NCBI GenBank assembly: GCA_027491085.1
Contig: JAIXWW010000014.1
Location: 1 to 64,000 of the forward strand
Length of the DNA stretch: 64,000 bases
Source of the DNA: Bacteroidota bacterium
Lineage (GTDB): Bacteria > Bacteroidota > Bacteroidia > UKL13-3
Direction of reading: 5' to 3'
Shown in pieces: positions 36,461-46,273 of the stretch (within the stretch, counting starts at the first letter, position 1; every line of letters starts with the position of its first letter). The notes under the pieces were generated by a model that did not search any database, was not told where the DNA came from, and saw nothing but the letters and a program-made list of their open reading frames with translations. The translations under genes were made by a program, and so were the position numbers.

Positions 36461-37195
36461 ATGAGCATAAATAAATACGCGGTAGAAATAGCTTATAAAG
36501 GAACCAATTTTCATGGTTGGCAAAAACAAATGAATGCCCTATCAGTTCAAGGTGTGCTTGATGAAAAATTAAGTGTGATTTTAAGACAATCAATAGAAAC
36601 GTTGGGATGTGGAAGGACTGATACTGGAGTTCATGCAAAACAGTTCATTGCCCAATTTGAGGCCGAATTGAATATTTCAATAGAACAACTTATTTATAAA
36701 TTAAATAGGCTTTTACCTTCAAGCATTGCTTGTTTTAATATTTGGCAAGTGGAAAATACTTTTAATGCACGTTTTGACGCTAAATGGCGCGAATATGAAT
36801 ATGTTATTTCCACCAAACACAACCCTTTTATAGTTGATACCAGTTGGCTGTATCAGCTTCCATTAAATATCGACCTAATGAATGAGGCGTGCCAATTATT
36901 ACTTAAACATAACAATTTTGAATGTTTTAGTAAAGTTCATACCCAAGTAAATAATTTTAACTGTGATTTATATATTGCTAATTGGCGAAAGGAAAATGAA
37001 CTAATCATTTTTACTATAAGAGCTAATCGCTTTTTAAGAAATATGGTAAGGGCTATAGTCGGAACTTTAATAGCAATAGGTAGAGAAGAAATTAATGTAA
37101 TTGATTTGATAGAAATCCTAGAGAGCAAAAATCGTTCAAAGGCTGGAGTTTCAGTCCCTGCTCATGGATTGTCGTTAACTAAAGTTCAATATTAA
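36461..37195 (+). CDS. truA: tRNA pseudouridine(38-40) synthase TruA
   Basis: This enzyme of 244 residues from the ATG at 36461 isomerises uridines 38-40 in the anticodon stem-loop of tRNAs. The catalytic Asp is D54 in GCGRTDTGVHAKQF. The N-terminal AYKGTNFHGWQKQ, the ARFDAKWREYEYVI segment and FLRNMVRAIVGTLI near the C-terminus are all present. An ATG 30 bases upstream (36431) would add a non-homologous leader encoded by the preceding terminator. A TATTTTTG at 36449-36456, just before the start, could give a near-leaderless transcript. Its stop overlaps the convergent SPOR gene by 4 bases. Confidence 0.95.
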   Translation: MSINKYAVEIAYKGTNFHGWQKQMNALSVQGVLDEKLSVILRQSIETLGCGRTDTGVHAKQFIAQFEAELNISIEQLIYKLNRLLPSSIACFNIWQVENTFNARFDAKWREYEYVISTKHNPFIVDTSWLYQLPLNIDLMNEACQLLLKHNNFECFSKVHTQVNNFNCDLYIANWRKENELIIFTIRANRFLRNMVRAIVGTLIAIGREEINVIDLIEILESKNRSKAGVSVPAHGLSLTKVQY

Positions 37196-37596
37196 AGTTT
37201 AGGTAAATTTATTTTATCAGCGATAATTATACATTCATTAAATTCACCCTTAATTTTATTATAAAATAACTTGGCATCTAATTTTGTTCTAAAATCACCA
37301 ATTCTTATTTTAAAATATGGTTGGTTATATGCAAGATATGCTGTTTGATCGGGATATAGTTTTAAAAATTTAGTTTTAATATTATTTGCATTATTTCTTT
37401 CATTTCCTGAAAAAAGTTGTATCCTGTATCCGTTAATGGTTTGATTAATACTATTTTCTCTATTTTTCTTATCTATTATACTATCTAGGTATATGATTTC
37501 ACCTTTTATTTTAATGGAACCTATTTTAGTTTGAGCTTTAATATTAAAACTAAAACACACACACACAAATAAAAAAATAATAAATTTAACTTTCAT
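37192..37596 (-). CDS. SPOR domain-containing exported protein
   Basis: This 134-residue protein has a signal peptide (about 1-21, ending FNIKAQ) and a C-terminal SPOR fold of about 75 residues, from GYRIQLFSGNERNNANNIKT through YFKIRIGDFRTKLDAKLFYN. SPOR domains bind denuded peptidoglycan glycan strands, often at division sites. It lies 6 bases after deoC on the same strand. The signal peptide codons contain an (AC)6 run (37555-37566). Confidence 0.82.
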   Translation of the reverse strand: MKVKFIIFLFVCVCFSFNIKAQTKIGSIKIKGEIIYLDSIIDKKNRENSINQTINGYRIQLFSGNERNNANNIKTKFLKLYPDQTAYLAYNQPYFKIRIGDFRTKLDAKLFYNKIKGEFNECIIIADKINLPKL

Positions 37597-37602
37597 ATTT
37601 GA

Positions 37603-38247
37603 TTAGGATAATAAATCAATTCCATTTGATGTGCCAATAATATCTGCGCCTGCAGCAATTAAATCTAATGCTTGTTTTTGAGTTTTAATACCACCCGCAG
37701 CTTTTATTTTTATTTTGGTTGGTAATTCCGCCCTCATAAGTTTTATTGTTTTTGGGTCAGCACCTTTACTAGCATAACCAGTAGAGGTTTTTACAAAATC
37801 TACCTCGCAATCAACGCATATTTTACAAGCTCTTAAAATTTCTTCGTCAGTTAAATAAGCGGTTTCTATAATTACTTTTACTTTTTTATTTTGTAAATGG
37901 CATACTGTCACTACAGATTGTATGTCGTTTTGTACAGTTTGAATATCATCACTTTTAAATGCAGCAATATTCATTACCATATCTATTTCATCAGCTCCGC
38001 TTATCAGGGCTTTTTTTGCTTCTTCAACCTTTGCTCCAACAGTAGAGTAACCTAATGGAAAACCAGCAACTGTAACTAATTTAATAGGTTTTTTCCCAAT
38101 TGTTCTTTTTGCTAATTGCACATAATATGGAGATACGCAAACTCCATAAAATCCATGCTCAATAGCTTCATTGCACAATTTTATTATATCTTCTTTTGTA
38201 CAATCAGGTTTAAGATTCGTATGTTCTATATATTTTGCTAATTCCAT
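37603..38247 (-). CDS. deoC: Deoxyribose-phosphate aldolase
   Basis: This 214-residue class I aldolase cleaves 2-deoxyribose-5-phosphate to glyceraldehyde-3-phosphate and acetaldehyde in deoxynucleoside breakdown. The Schiff-base lysine is K153 in FVKTSTGY, and the second conserved lysine lies in KIKAAGGIKT. EIDMVMNIAAFKS is also typical. Length fits the short DeoC subgroup. It follows secA by 66 bases and precedes the SPOR gene. Confidence 0.95.
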   Translation of the reverse strand: MELAKYIEHTNLKPDCTKEDIIKLCNEAIEHGFYGVCVSPYYVQLAKRTIGKKPIKLVTVAGFPLGYSTVGAKVEEAKKALISGADEIDMVMNIAAFKSDDIQTVQNDIQSVVTVCHLQNKKVKVIIETAYLTDEEILRACKICVDCEVDFVKTSTGYASKGADPKTIKLMRAELPTKIKIKAAGGIKTQKQALDLIAAGADIIGTSNGIDLLS

Positions 38248-38265
38248 TTATAGTATTTAAAATTT

Positions 38266-38295
38266 GTCTTGAAAGTAATTTTATACCTTCAAGAC
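38266..38295 (-). terminator. Hairpin between secA and deoC
   Basis: GTCTTGAA (38266-38273) and TTCAAGAC (38288-38295) pair, and the stem extends by two more base pairs with one G-T wobble. On the minus strand it is followed by AAATTTTAAAT rather than a clean T run, so termination after secA may be partial. Confidence 0.5.
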
Positions 38296-38313
38296 AATAT
38301 ATTATTTTAATAG

Positions 38314-41300
38314 TTAAACAGCTTCTTTGCCGTGGCATTGCTTAAACTTCTTGCCACTACCACAAGGGCATAAATCGTTTCTTCCAATTTTATTGTCTAC
38401 AAATACTTGTTGCTGTTTTGGTTTATCACTTACACTTTGGCCTGCTTCTATAGCTCTTTGTTGAGCTTCCGATAAATCATCAGTTCTGCTGGTTTGAAGT
38501 TTTGGAGCAGGCTCTTTTCTTGGCATTTGAGCTGTTGTAGAAATATTATTATTGTTATTTACCATAATATGGCCTTTAAATAACATTCCTAAAACTTCTC
38601 TATTAATACGGCTCAGTAAGCCTTTGAATAAGTTAAATGATTCTAATTTGTAAATCAATAATGGATCCTTTTGTTCAAATACTGCGTTTTGTGATGATTG
38701 TTTTAATTCATCCATTTCGCGCAAATGCTCTTTCCATTCGTCATCAATTATCCAAAGAGTGGCAAATTTTTCAAAAATTTTGGCTACTTCTTTACCTTGG
38801 TTTGCTACTGCATTTTTAATATTAATAGGTAATTGAATATTGCGCAAACCATCAGTAATCGGAACTACAATCATTTCATGGTCTTGAACATTATTATTGC
38901 TATTGATATCGTTAAATACAGGATATGCTTGAGCCGACATATGACTTACTTTGTTTTTGTAATGTTCGCTTAACTCGTGCATAAATGCATCCACCACAAC
39001 TTCGGTTTTACCCGTAAATTCATCTTCAGTAAGTTGAGGTTCGTAAGCCAATAAGCGTAAAACTTCTATTTTAAATTCTTGGAAGTTTTTTAAATCTTGA
39101 TAGGTTTCAACCAATTCGTAACACAAATCGTGTAACATATTGCTTAAATCTAATTCCAATTTATCGCCATAAAGGGCATTTCTACGTTTAGAATAAATTA
39201 CTTCGCGCTGAGAGTTCATTACGTCATCATACTCTAATAAACGTTTACGAACACCAAAGTTATTTTGTTCTACCTTGCGTTGTGCGTTTTCAATATTTTT
39301 AGTAATCATAGAGTGTTCAATGTTCTCACCCTCTTTCATACCTAATCTATCCATTACTTTAGCAATACGCTCGCTACCAAACAAACGCATCAAATCATCT
39401 TCCAAGCTGATATAGAAACGCGATGAACCTGGATCGCCTTGACGACCAGCACGTCCACGTAACTGTCTATCTACTCTTCGAGATTCGTGACGCTCTGTAC
39501 CAATAATTGCCAAACCTCCTGCATCTTTTACACCTTCGCCAAGTTTTATATCCGTTCCCCTTCCAGCCATGTTGGTTGCAATGGTAACTGCTCCTTTTTG
39601 ACCAGCTTCAGCAATAACTTCAGCCTCACGTTGATTTTGTTTTGCGTTTAACACATTGTGTTTAATTTTACGCATAGTTAGCATACGGCTTAATAATTCC
39701 GATACCTCCACTGAAGTCGTACCAACCAATGTTGGACGGCCAGATTCAGATAATTTTACTACATCATCAATTACTGCGTTGTATTTTTCGCGTTTGGTTT
39801 TGTAAATGATATCGTTTTCATCTTTACGCGCAATTGGGCGATTTGATGGAATAACTACCACATCCAATTTGTAAATTTCCCATAACTCACCAGCTTCAGT
39901 TTCGGCAGTTCCCGTCATACCACACAATTTATGGTACATTCTAAAGAAGTTTTGTAAAGTTACTGTTGCATATGTTTGCGTTGCAGCTTCTACTTTTACA
40001 TTTTCCTTAGCTTCTAAGGCTTGGTGCAATCCATCGCTGTATCTGCGTCCATCTAATACACGACCAGTTTGTTCGTCAACAATTTTTACTTTTCCGTCAG
40101 AGATAATGTATTCAACATCTCTATCGAACATACAATATGCTTTCAGCAATTGATTAACAGTATGAATTCGTTCAGATTTGATTGAAAAATCAAGTAATAA
40201 TTGTTCTTTTTCTGCTAATCTTTGTTCAGTGGTTAATTCAGTTTTATTTTCTATTTGAGCAATAGCTGAACCTACATCAGGAATAATAAAGAATTGTGAA
40301 TCTTCGCCACTTGCAGTAATTAACTCAGCTCCTTTTTCAGTTAAATCAATAGAGTTAACTTTTTCATCAATGGTGAAGAATAAATCAGCATCAACCTTAT
40401 GCATTTCTTTTTGTTGGTCTTGCAAATAGTAGCTTTCGGTTTTTGTTAATACTTGTTTGATACCTTGTTCACCTAAATATTTAATTAAGGCATTGTTTTT
40501 AGGCATTGCTCTATGTGCTTGTAACAATTTAAAGCCACCATTTTTTTCATCGCCTGCTGCAATTAGTTTTTTAGCGTCAGCCAATACATTGTTGAACACT
40601 TGTTTTTGAGCATTTACCAAACGTTCAATACGTGGTTTTAAAGTAAAAAATTCTTGCTCATCGCCTTTAGGCACTGGTCCTGAAATAATCAAAGGCGTTC
40701 TCGCATCATCAACTAAAACTGAATCCACCTCATCCACCATTGCAAAATGGTGTTTGCGTTGAACCAATTCTTCTTTATCACGTGCCATATTATCACGCAA
40801 ATAATCAAAACCAAATTCGTTGTTGGTTCCGTAAGTAATATCGGCTAAGTACGCTTGACGTCTTGCTTCAGAGTTGGGTTCATGGTAATCAACACAATCT
40901 ACCTTCAAACCATGAAATTCGAACAATGGTGCATTCCATTCGCTATCTCTTCGTGCTAAATAATCATTAACCGTAACCAAGTGAACACCTTCTCCCGCTA
41001 ATGCGTTTAAGTAAGCAGGTAAAGTTGAAACCAAGGTTTTACCTTCACCCGTTCCCATTTCCGAAATTTTACCGCTGTGCAAAACGATACCACCAATTAG
41101 CTGCACATCGTAATGAACCATGTTCCATACCACCGTATTTCCCGCGGCATCCCAAGTATTTGCATAAATAGCCTTGTCTCCATCAATGGTTACAGGTTTT
41201 TTAGGCTTTGTTTTTGCTGCCAAATCACGGTCAAATTGACTAGCAGTTACCACCAATTGTTTATTTTCTGTTAGTCTTCGAGCGGTTTCTTTCACCACTG

Positions 41301-41637
41301 CAAATGCTTGAGGAAGTATTTCATTCAACGCTTTTTCAATTTGTTCATCGCGTTGTTTCCTTAATTTATCTACCTCTTTGAATATATCATCTTTTCCTTG
41401 TAAATCAATTCCATCAACTTCGGTTTCTTTTAACAATTCCGCTATACTATTATCAATAGTAGCTAATTCAGATTTTATATATGCTTTAAATTCAGCTGTT
41501 TTGTTTCTAAGTTCGTCATCAGTTATGTTTTGTAATTTGGCGAACTCAAGTTTAATTTGTTCTACAATGGGGTAAATTGGTTTTAAATCTCTATCTGATT
41601 TGTTTCCAAATAGTTTTTTTAACAGGGAATTTAACAT
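38314..41637 (-). CDS. secA: Preprotein translocase subunit SecA
   Basis: This 1,107-residue ATPase drives proteins through SecYEG. It shows the nucleotide-binding GTGEGKTLVSTLPAYLNAL near 192, the DEVDSVLVDDARTPLIISG motif, TNMAGRGTDIKLG and the IGTERHESRRVDRQLRGRAG motif of the second domain. The C-terminal zinc-binding SEC-C tail is DLCPCGSGKKFKQCHG. It is about 200 residues longer than E. coli SecA, with insertions typical of Bacteroidota SecA. It shows no sign of truncation. Confidence 0.98.
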   Translation of the reverse strand: MLNSLLKKLFGNKSDRDLKPIYPIVEQIKLEFAKLQNITDDELRNKTAEFKAYIKSELATIDNSIAELLKETEVDGIDLQGKDDIFKEVDKLRKQRDEQIEKALNEILPQAFAVVKETARRLTENKQLVVTASQFDRDLAAKTKPKKPVTIDGDKAIYANTWDAAGNTVVWNMVHYDVQLIGGIVLHSGKISEMGTGEGKTLVSTLPAYLNALAGEGVHLVTVNDYLARRDSEWNAPLFEFHGLKVDCVDYHEPNSEARRQAYLADITYGTNNEFGFDYLRDNMARDKEELVQRKHHFAMVDEVDSVLVDDARTPLIISGPVPKGDEQEFFTLKPRIERLVNAQKQVFNNVLADAKKLIAAGDEKNGGFKLLQAHRAMPKNNALIKYLGEQGIKQVLTKTESYYLQDQQKEMHKVDADLFFTIDEKVNSIDLTEKGAELITASGEDSQFFIIPDVGSAIAQIENKTELTTEQRLAEKEQLLLDFSIKSERIHTVNQLLKAYCMFDRDVEYIISDGKVKIVDEQTGRVLDGRRYSDGLHQALEAKENVKVEAATQTYATVTLQNFFRMYHKLCGMTGTAETEAGELWEIYKLDVVVIPSNRPIARKDENDIIYKTKREKYNAVIDDVVKLSESGRPTLVGTTSVEVSELLSRMLTMRKIKHNVLNAKQNQREAEVIAEAGQKGAVTIATNMAGRGTDIKLGEGVKDAGGLAIIGTERHESRRVDRQLRGRAGRQGDPGSSRFYISLEDDLMRLFGSERIAKVMDRLGMKEGENIEHSMITKNIENAQRKVEQNNFGVRKRLLEYDDVMNSQREVIYSKRRNALYGDKLELDLSNMLHDLCYELVETYQDLKNFQEFKIEVLRLLAYEPQLTEDEFTGKTEVVVDAFMHELSEHYKNKVSHMSAQAYPVFNDINSNNNVQDHEMIVVPITDGLRNIQLPINIKNAVANQGKEVAKIFEKFATLWIIDDEWKEHLREMDELKQSSQNAVFEQKDPLLIYKLESFNLFKGLLSRINREVLGMLFKGHIMVNNNNNISTTAQMPRKEPAPKLQTSRTDDLSEAQQRAIEAGQSVSDKPKQQQVFVDNKIGRNDLCPCGSGKKFKQCHGKEAV

Positions 41638-41792
41638 ATAAAAAGTTGATGTTTTTTTGGTAAATAATATTTTGCAAAATAATAAATTTAGAGCATCTAT
41701 TTGCTACTAAATTATTAAGCAATTCAATTATTGCGAAAATTAAACCAAGAGTCAATTATTGACTATTTGGCTTGTTTTTTTTGTTTGAAAGA

Positions 41793-41830
41793 AAAAAAGC
41801 CCGATTTCAATATTGAAATCGGGCTTTTTT
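41793..41830 (-). terminator. Intrinsic terminator of rplU-rpmA
   Basis: A perfect 18-bp stem (41793-41810 with 41813-41830) carries A runs on the left and T runs on the right. It starts 20 bases after the rpmA stop on the minus strand. It separates the ribosomal-protein unit from secA. Confidence 0.92.
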
Positions 41831-41849
41831 ATTGAAATAATTTTCTAAA

Positions 41850-42131
41850 TTATGCTTCAGCAGTTTCAGCTTTTGGAGCTAAAGGTAATACTGATACATA
41901 ACTACGATCATTCGCTTTTTTGCGGAAAACAACTGTTCCATCAATTAAAGCAAATAATGTATGGTCTTTTCCAATTCCAACATTATCGCCTGGGTGATGT
42001 TTAGTTCCACGTTGACGGATAATGATATTACCAGCATCAGCGCGTTGTCCACCAAAAATTTTAACGCCTAAACGTTTACTATGCGATTCTCTACCGTTTT
42101 TCGAACTTCCGACACCTTTCTTGTGAGCCAT
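41850..42131 (-). CDS. rpmA: 50S ribosomal protein L27
   Basis: This 93-residue protein begins [20 protein letters not shown], the L27 N-terminus that reaches the peptidyl-transferase centre. [21 protein letters not shown] is then split by no insertion. There is no N-terminal cleavable extension of the Firmicutes type. It lies 33 bases after rplU in the conserved rplU-rpmA order. Confidence 0.98.
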   Translation of the reverse strand: MAHKKGVGSSKNGRESHSKRLGVKIFGGQRADAGNIIIRQRGTKHHPGDNVGIGKDHTLFALIDGTVVFRKKANDRSYVSVLPLAPKAETAEA

Positions 42132-42164
42132 GGTATTTTAAATTTTTTTTAGTTAAACAATAAA

Positions 42165-42476
42165 TTAAGCGTTTATAGCTTCAATTTGAATTTGAGTGAA
42201 ACATTGGCGGTGGCCATTGAATTTTCTGTATCCTTTTCTGCGTTTTTTCTTAAAAACAATAACTTTATCACCTTTTAAGTGCGATAAAACTTTAGCTTTT
42301 ACAGTTGCGCCAGCTACGGTTGGTAAACCTACAGTTACATTGCTACCATTATCTAATAGCATAACTTTGTCGAATTGAACACTGGCGCCTTCTTCGTGTT
42401 GTAAGCGGTGTACATACACTTTCTGGTCTTTTTCAACTTTAAATTGTTGGCCAGCAATTTCTACGATTGCATACAT
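42165..42476 (-). CDS. rplU: 50S ribosomal protein L21
   Basis: This 103-residue protein has the L21 signatures [20 protein letters not shown] near the start and [18 protein letters not shown] near the end. It is the first gene of the rplU-rpmA unit. Upstream on the minus strand, TATATTCG lies near 42510, one base from the -7 consensus. Confidence 0.98.
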   Translation of the reverse strand: MYAIVEIAGQQFKVEKDQKVYVHRLQHEEGASVQFDKVMLLDNGSNVTVGLPTVAGATVKAKVLSHLKGDKVIVFKKKRRKGYRKFNGHRQCFTQIQIEAINA

Positions 42477-42556
42477 GATTTTTATATTTATTTAATTTTA
42501 AGGGCTGCGAATATAGAGTAAACTTATTTAATTCCAAATACTTGCCATAATTTTTT

Positions 42557-42584
42557 AGTTCGAAGTTCATAGTTCGAAGTACTA
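42557..42584. repeat. 14-bp tandem repeat upstream of rplU
   Basis: AGTTCGAAGTTCAT is followed at once by AGTTCGAAGTACTA, two 14-base units with an 11-base identical start. It lies between rplU and the alpha/beta hydrolase gene in a region rich in TTCGAA. Confidence 0.55.
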
Positions 42585-42638
42585 AGTTGTGAATTGATAG
42601 TAATTCTTTTCGCATTTTTGGCATTTCGAATTCCGAAT

Positions 42639-43502
42639 TTATCCCAAAAACTCTTCAATGGCTGCGTTTACTTCTGCACTTTTTTCTATTTGTACAAAAT
42701 GGCCTGCGTTTTTCACAATTTTAACTAAACTGTTGGTTATTAAAGCGTTTGATTTTTTAGCAATGCTCTGAATACTCTCTGTTGGGTGCAATAATTTATT
42801 AGGAATCATGGCATCGTTATCGCCAAAAATAATAAGCGTTGGCATGGTTAAACTTGGCAAAAACTGCTGCACTTGCTCGTTTAACATAGCCGAAATAGAT
42901 TCTTTTACCATACGTTGCCACTTTACACTGGAGTGAATTGGAATAAATTCTTTGGCATCTTTTACCAAGTTTTTGATAATCAATTTATCAAAATTATAAA
43001 AGCTGCTATGAATAGCACTTTCTAAGTTTTGTTCGTTGGTTGAAAACAATTGCCCAAACTGCATGCTATTGTTAATCATCATTTTATCAAATTCGGTAAA
43101 ATATTCTAATCCGCTTGCAGCTACTAAAACCAATTTATTTACCAAATGAGGATAACGCAACGAAAGCACCAATGCCACTTGCCCGCCCATGCTATGACCA
43201 ACCAAAACCACATCGGTTAAGTTTAATTTATCAATAAATTGTTTAACACATTCAGCATAAAAAAACATGCTGTATTTATAATCACCATTGCTGGAGTGCC
43301 CGTTTCCCGGCAAATCAAGGGCAATACAACGGTAAGTTTTACTTAGTTCTGTTATATTACTTTGCCAAACACCTTTAAAATTGGCTAATCCGTGAATAAA
43401 AACCAATGTTTTTGAGCCACTTCCTGTTTCGGTATATGCAATTTGAATTTGCTTTTCTATTTCTACTTTTTTCAAAAACGTAATTATTACTAACGTTCGC
43501 AA
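42639..43502 (-). CDS. Alpha/beta hydrolase
   Basis: This protein of about 280 residues has the alpha/beta-hydrolase fold. The oxyanion region is FIHGLANFKGVW and the nucleophile elbow is GHSMGG. IIFGDNDAMIP precedes the acid residue and KNAGHFVQIEKSAEV holds the catalytic His. The substrate is not predictable. There is no ATG in the N-terminal region: candidate starts are TTG at 43502 and TTG at 43475, the latter giving a length closer to relatives that begin shortly before IAYTETG. Confidence 0.85.
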   Translation of the reverse strand: MRTLVIITFLKKVEIEKQIQIAYTETGSGSKTLVFIHGLANFKGVWQSNITELSKTYRCIALDLPGNGHSSNGDYKYSMFFYAECVKQFIDKLNLTDVVLVGHSMGGQVALVLSLRYPHLVNKLVLVAASGLEYFTEFDKMMINNSMQFGQLFSTNEQNLESAIHSSFYNFDKLIIKNLVKDAKEFIPIHSSVKWQRMVKESISAMLNEQVQQFLPSLTMPTLIIFGDNDAMIPNKLLHPTESIQSIAKKSNALITNSLVKIVKNAGHFVQIEKSAEVNAAIEEFLG

Positions 43503-43543
43503 GGTATTGTTTTTTTAATAACATCTTTTGATTTGTGATTTTT

Positions 43544-43640
43544 GAGTTGAGAATTGTGAAATGGGAGTTGAGAAATGGGAAGTGAGGATTGAGATAATAA
43601 AAATGAAATTCGAAATTCGAAACTCGAAAACCCTCAACTC
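43544..43640. repeat. Dyad-rich intergenic repeat upstream of lon
   Basis: GAGTTGAG occurs at 43544 and 43565 and its complement CTCAACTC at 43633-43640. Between them lies a GAAATTCGAAATTCGAAACT run. The region has no open frame and looks like a decayed member of the TTCGAA-type repeat family seen at 42557, 54260 and 57091. Confidence 0.5.
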
Positions 43641-43716
43641 CAAAACTCGTAACCCTTAACCCGAAATAAATAACTCATAATAAAAAACTCTCCATAAAAA
43701 GAAACCTGCAACAATA

Positions 43717-43750
43717 TTTGGCATTTATATTGTCAATATTACTATTTTTA
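43717..43750 (+). promoter_or_regulatory. Possible promoter of lon
   Basis: TTTG (43717-43720) and TATTTTTA (43743-43750, one mismatch from TAnnTTTG) are 22 bases apart, and the -7 element is 22 bases before the ATG. The spacing is at the long end of the usual range. Confidence 0.35.
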
Positions 43751-43772
43751 CGATTACTAAAAACATTTATAA

Positions 43773-46250
43773 ATGATAGATATGGCTGATGATGTGATGT
43801 TTGAAGAATGGACAGAAAACGATGATTCGAATTTTGAAACCATTCCAATTAACTTAAACGATAAAGATTTGGATTTAAAGGTGGAAGATTTGCCCGATGT
43901 GCTGCCAATTTTACCACTGCGTAATACAGTGTTGTTTCCAATGATGGCTTTGCCTGTTAGCATTGGTAGGGTAAAATCTAACAAATTAATAAAAGAAGCT
44001 AAAAAGAATAAATCGTTCATTTTAGTTGTGGCGCAAAAAAATGTAAATGCTGAAGAGCCAACTATACACGACTTATATACTACCGGAACTTTAGCCAAAG
44101 TTTTGCGTATTATCAAATTGCCCAATAATCAGGAAACTGTGTTTTTGCAAGGGGTAAAGCAGATTACTTTAAAATCGGTTGAAACTACTGAGCCTTATTT
44201 AAAAGGAACTTTTACCATTAATGAACAAATTGACGATAGCAAAGAAACTTTAACAAAGGATTTATTATCAACCATAAAAAGTGTTGCTTCTGATTTAATG
44301 CAATTGCAAGGTTCGTTTTCGCCCGATTTAATTAATGGCGTAAAACGAATTGACAATCCGTTTTTATTGATGGCATTGGTAGCTACCAATTTAAATAGCG
44401 ATATTGCTGCTAAGCAAAAAATTCTTGAAAACGAATCGGCTGGAAAAATGGCTGCCATTTTAGTAGAGCAAATGATGGCTGAAAAAGAATTGTTAAAACT
44501 GAAAAACAAAATTCAGGATAAAGTTCGTGGCGATATGGATAAACAGCAACGCGAATTTTTCTTACATCAGCAAATAAAAGCCATTAACGAAGAGCTTGGT
44601 TCTGAAAGTCCTGAACAGGAAATTGAAACCATAAAAGCAAAGGGTAAAGATAAAAAATGGAAACCTGATGTAGAAGAAGCTTTTAATAAGGAAGTAGAAC
44701 GCTTACGCAGAATTAACCCTATGGCTCCTGATTACAGTATTCAAATAAATTACTTGAATACTTTGTTAGACTTGCCTTGGAGCGAGGTTACCGTTGATAA
44801 TTTTGATTTAAAACGCGCTGGAGAAATTTTAAACGAAGATCATTTTGGACTAGAAAAAGTAAAAAAACGTATTTTAGAATATTTGGCTGTTTTAAAATTA
44901 AAAGGCGATATGAAAAGCCCAATTTTGTGTTTATACGGCCCTCCGGGTGTGGGAAAAACCAGTTTGGGTAAATCAATAGCTAAGGCTTTAGATAGAAAAT
45001 ATGCTCGCATAGCTTTAGGTGGATTGCACGATGAAAGCGAAGTACGCGGACACCGCAGAACTTATATTGGTGCTATGCCTGGACGTATTATTCAAAACCT
45101 AAAAAAGGTAAAAAGTAATAATCCAGTTTTTGTGTTAGACGAAATTGATAAAATACAAACCAGTTTTAGAGGCGATCCATCAAGTGCGTTATTAGAGGTG
45201 CTTGACCCTGAACAAAATGGTACTTTTTACGATAATTTTATTGAAATAGATTACGACCTTTCGAACGTCATGTTTATAGCTACTGCCAATAATTTAGATG
45301 CCATTCAACCTGCCTTGTTAGACAGGATGGAAATTATTGAAATTAACGGTTATACGCTAGAAGAAAAAATTGAAATTGCTAAAAAATATTTGATTCCAAA
45401 ACAAGAAAAAAACCATGGTTTAAAAGAAAATAGTTTTACCATAAGCAATGAAGTTTTGGAAAAAATTATAGATGGTTATACACGTGAAAGTGGTGTGCGT
45501 GGTTTAGAGAAACAAATTGCAGCGGTAGCGCGCCATGTGGCTATGCAAAAAGTTATGTTCAAAAAGAACAAAAAAACTTTTTCGGTAGCCGATTTACAAA
45601 CCATTTTAGGAGTAGAACGTGGCGAAAAAGAAATGTATCAAGGCAATGATGTAGCTGGTGTGGTTACTGGTTTGGCTTGGACAAGCGTAGGTGGCGAAAT
45701 TTTATTTATAGAAAGTAGCCTAACGCAAGGCAATGGAAAACTACAACTTACAGGTCAGCTTGGCGATGTAATGAAAGAGTCGGCTTTAACGGCTTTAACA
45801 TTTTTAAAAGCACATTGCGATTATTTGGGAATTAACCCAAAAGTGTTTAATCAATTTGATGTGCATATACATGTGCCTGCGGGAGCGGTTCCAAAAGATG
45901 GACCATCGGCTGGTGTTACTATGCTTACCTCGTTGGCAAGTTTGTTTACCCAACGTAAAGTAAAACCTCAATTGGCTATGACTGGCGAAATCACTTTACG
46001 TGGAAAGGTATTGCCAATAGGCGGTGTAAAGGAAAAAATACTTGCAGCAAAACGTGCTGGAATTAACACCATTTTGCTTTGCGAAGCCAATAGAAAAGAT
46101 GTAGAAGAAATTAATAAAAGTTATTTAACTGATATTACTTTCCATTATGTAAAAAACATGTTAGAAGTAGTTGATTTTGCTTTACTTGACGAAAAAGTAA
46201 ACAATCCAGTAAATATGGAAATTATTGAAGTTAAACCAGCCACAGTTTAG
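43773..46250 (+). CDS. lon: ATP-dependent protease Lon
   Basis: This 825-residue AAA+ serine protease degrades misfolded and regulatory proteins. The N-terminal substrate domain starts at LPILPLRNTVLFPMM. Walker A GPPGVGKTS is near 389 and Walker B is VFVLDEIDK. The catalytic Ser is near 712 in PKDGPSAGVTM, with its Lys partner near 753 in KEKILAAKRAG. It has an acidic N-terminal extension of about 40 residues before the Lon domain. ATG starts at 43773 and 43782 are both possible. Confidence 0.97.
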   Translation: MIDMADDVMFEEWTENDDSNFETIPINLNDKDLDLKVEDLPDVLPILPLRNTVLFPMMALPVSIGRVKSNKLIKEAKKNKSFILVVAQKNVNAEEPTIHDLYTTGTLAKVLRIIKLPNNQETVFLQGVKQITLKSVETTEPYLKGTFTINEQIDDSKETLTKDLLSTIKSVASDLMQLQGSFSPDLINGVKRIDNPFLLMALVATNLNSDIAAKQKILENESAGKMAAILVEQMMAEKELLKLKNKIQDKVRGDMDKQQREFFLHQQIKAINEELGSESPEQEIETIKAKGKDKKWKPDVEEAFNKEVERLRRINPMAPDYSIQINYLNTLLDLPWSEVTVDNFDLKRAGEILNEDHFGLEKVKKRILEYLAVLKLKGDMKSPILCLYGPPGVGKTSLGKSIAKALDRKYARIALGGLHDESEVRGHRRTYIGAMPGRIIQNLKKVKSNNPVFVLDEIDKIQTSFRGDPSSALLEVLDPEQNGTFYDNFIEIDYDLSNVMFIATANNLDAIQPALLDRMEIIEINGYTLEEKIEIAKKYLIPKQEKNHGLKENSFTISNEVLEKIIDGYTRESGVRGLEKQIAAVARHVAMQKVMFKKNKKTFSVADLQTILGVERGEKEMYQGNDVAGVVTGLAWTSVGGEILFIESSLTQGNGKLQLTGQLGDVMKESALTALTFLKAHCDYLGINPKVFNQFDVHIHVPAGAVPKDGPSAGVTMLTSLASLFTQRKVKPQLAMTGEITLRGKVLPIGGVKEKILAAKRAGINTILLCEANRKDVEEINKSYLTDITFHYVKNMLEVVDFALLDEKVNNPVNMEIIEVKPATV

Positions 46251-46273
46251 TATTTGGTTTAAGTCAATTAATT

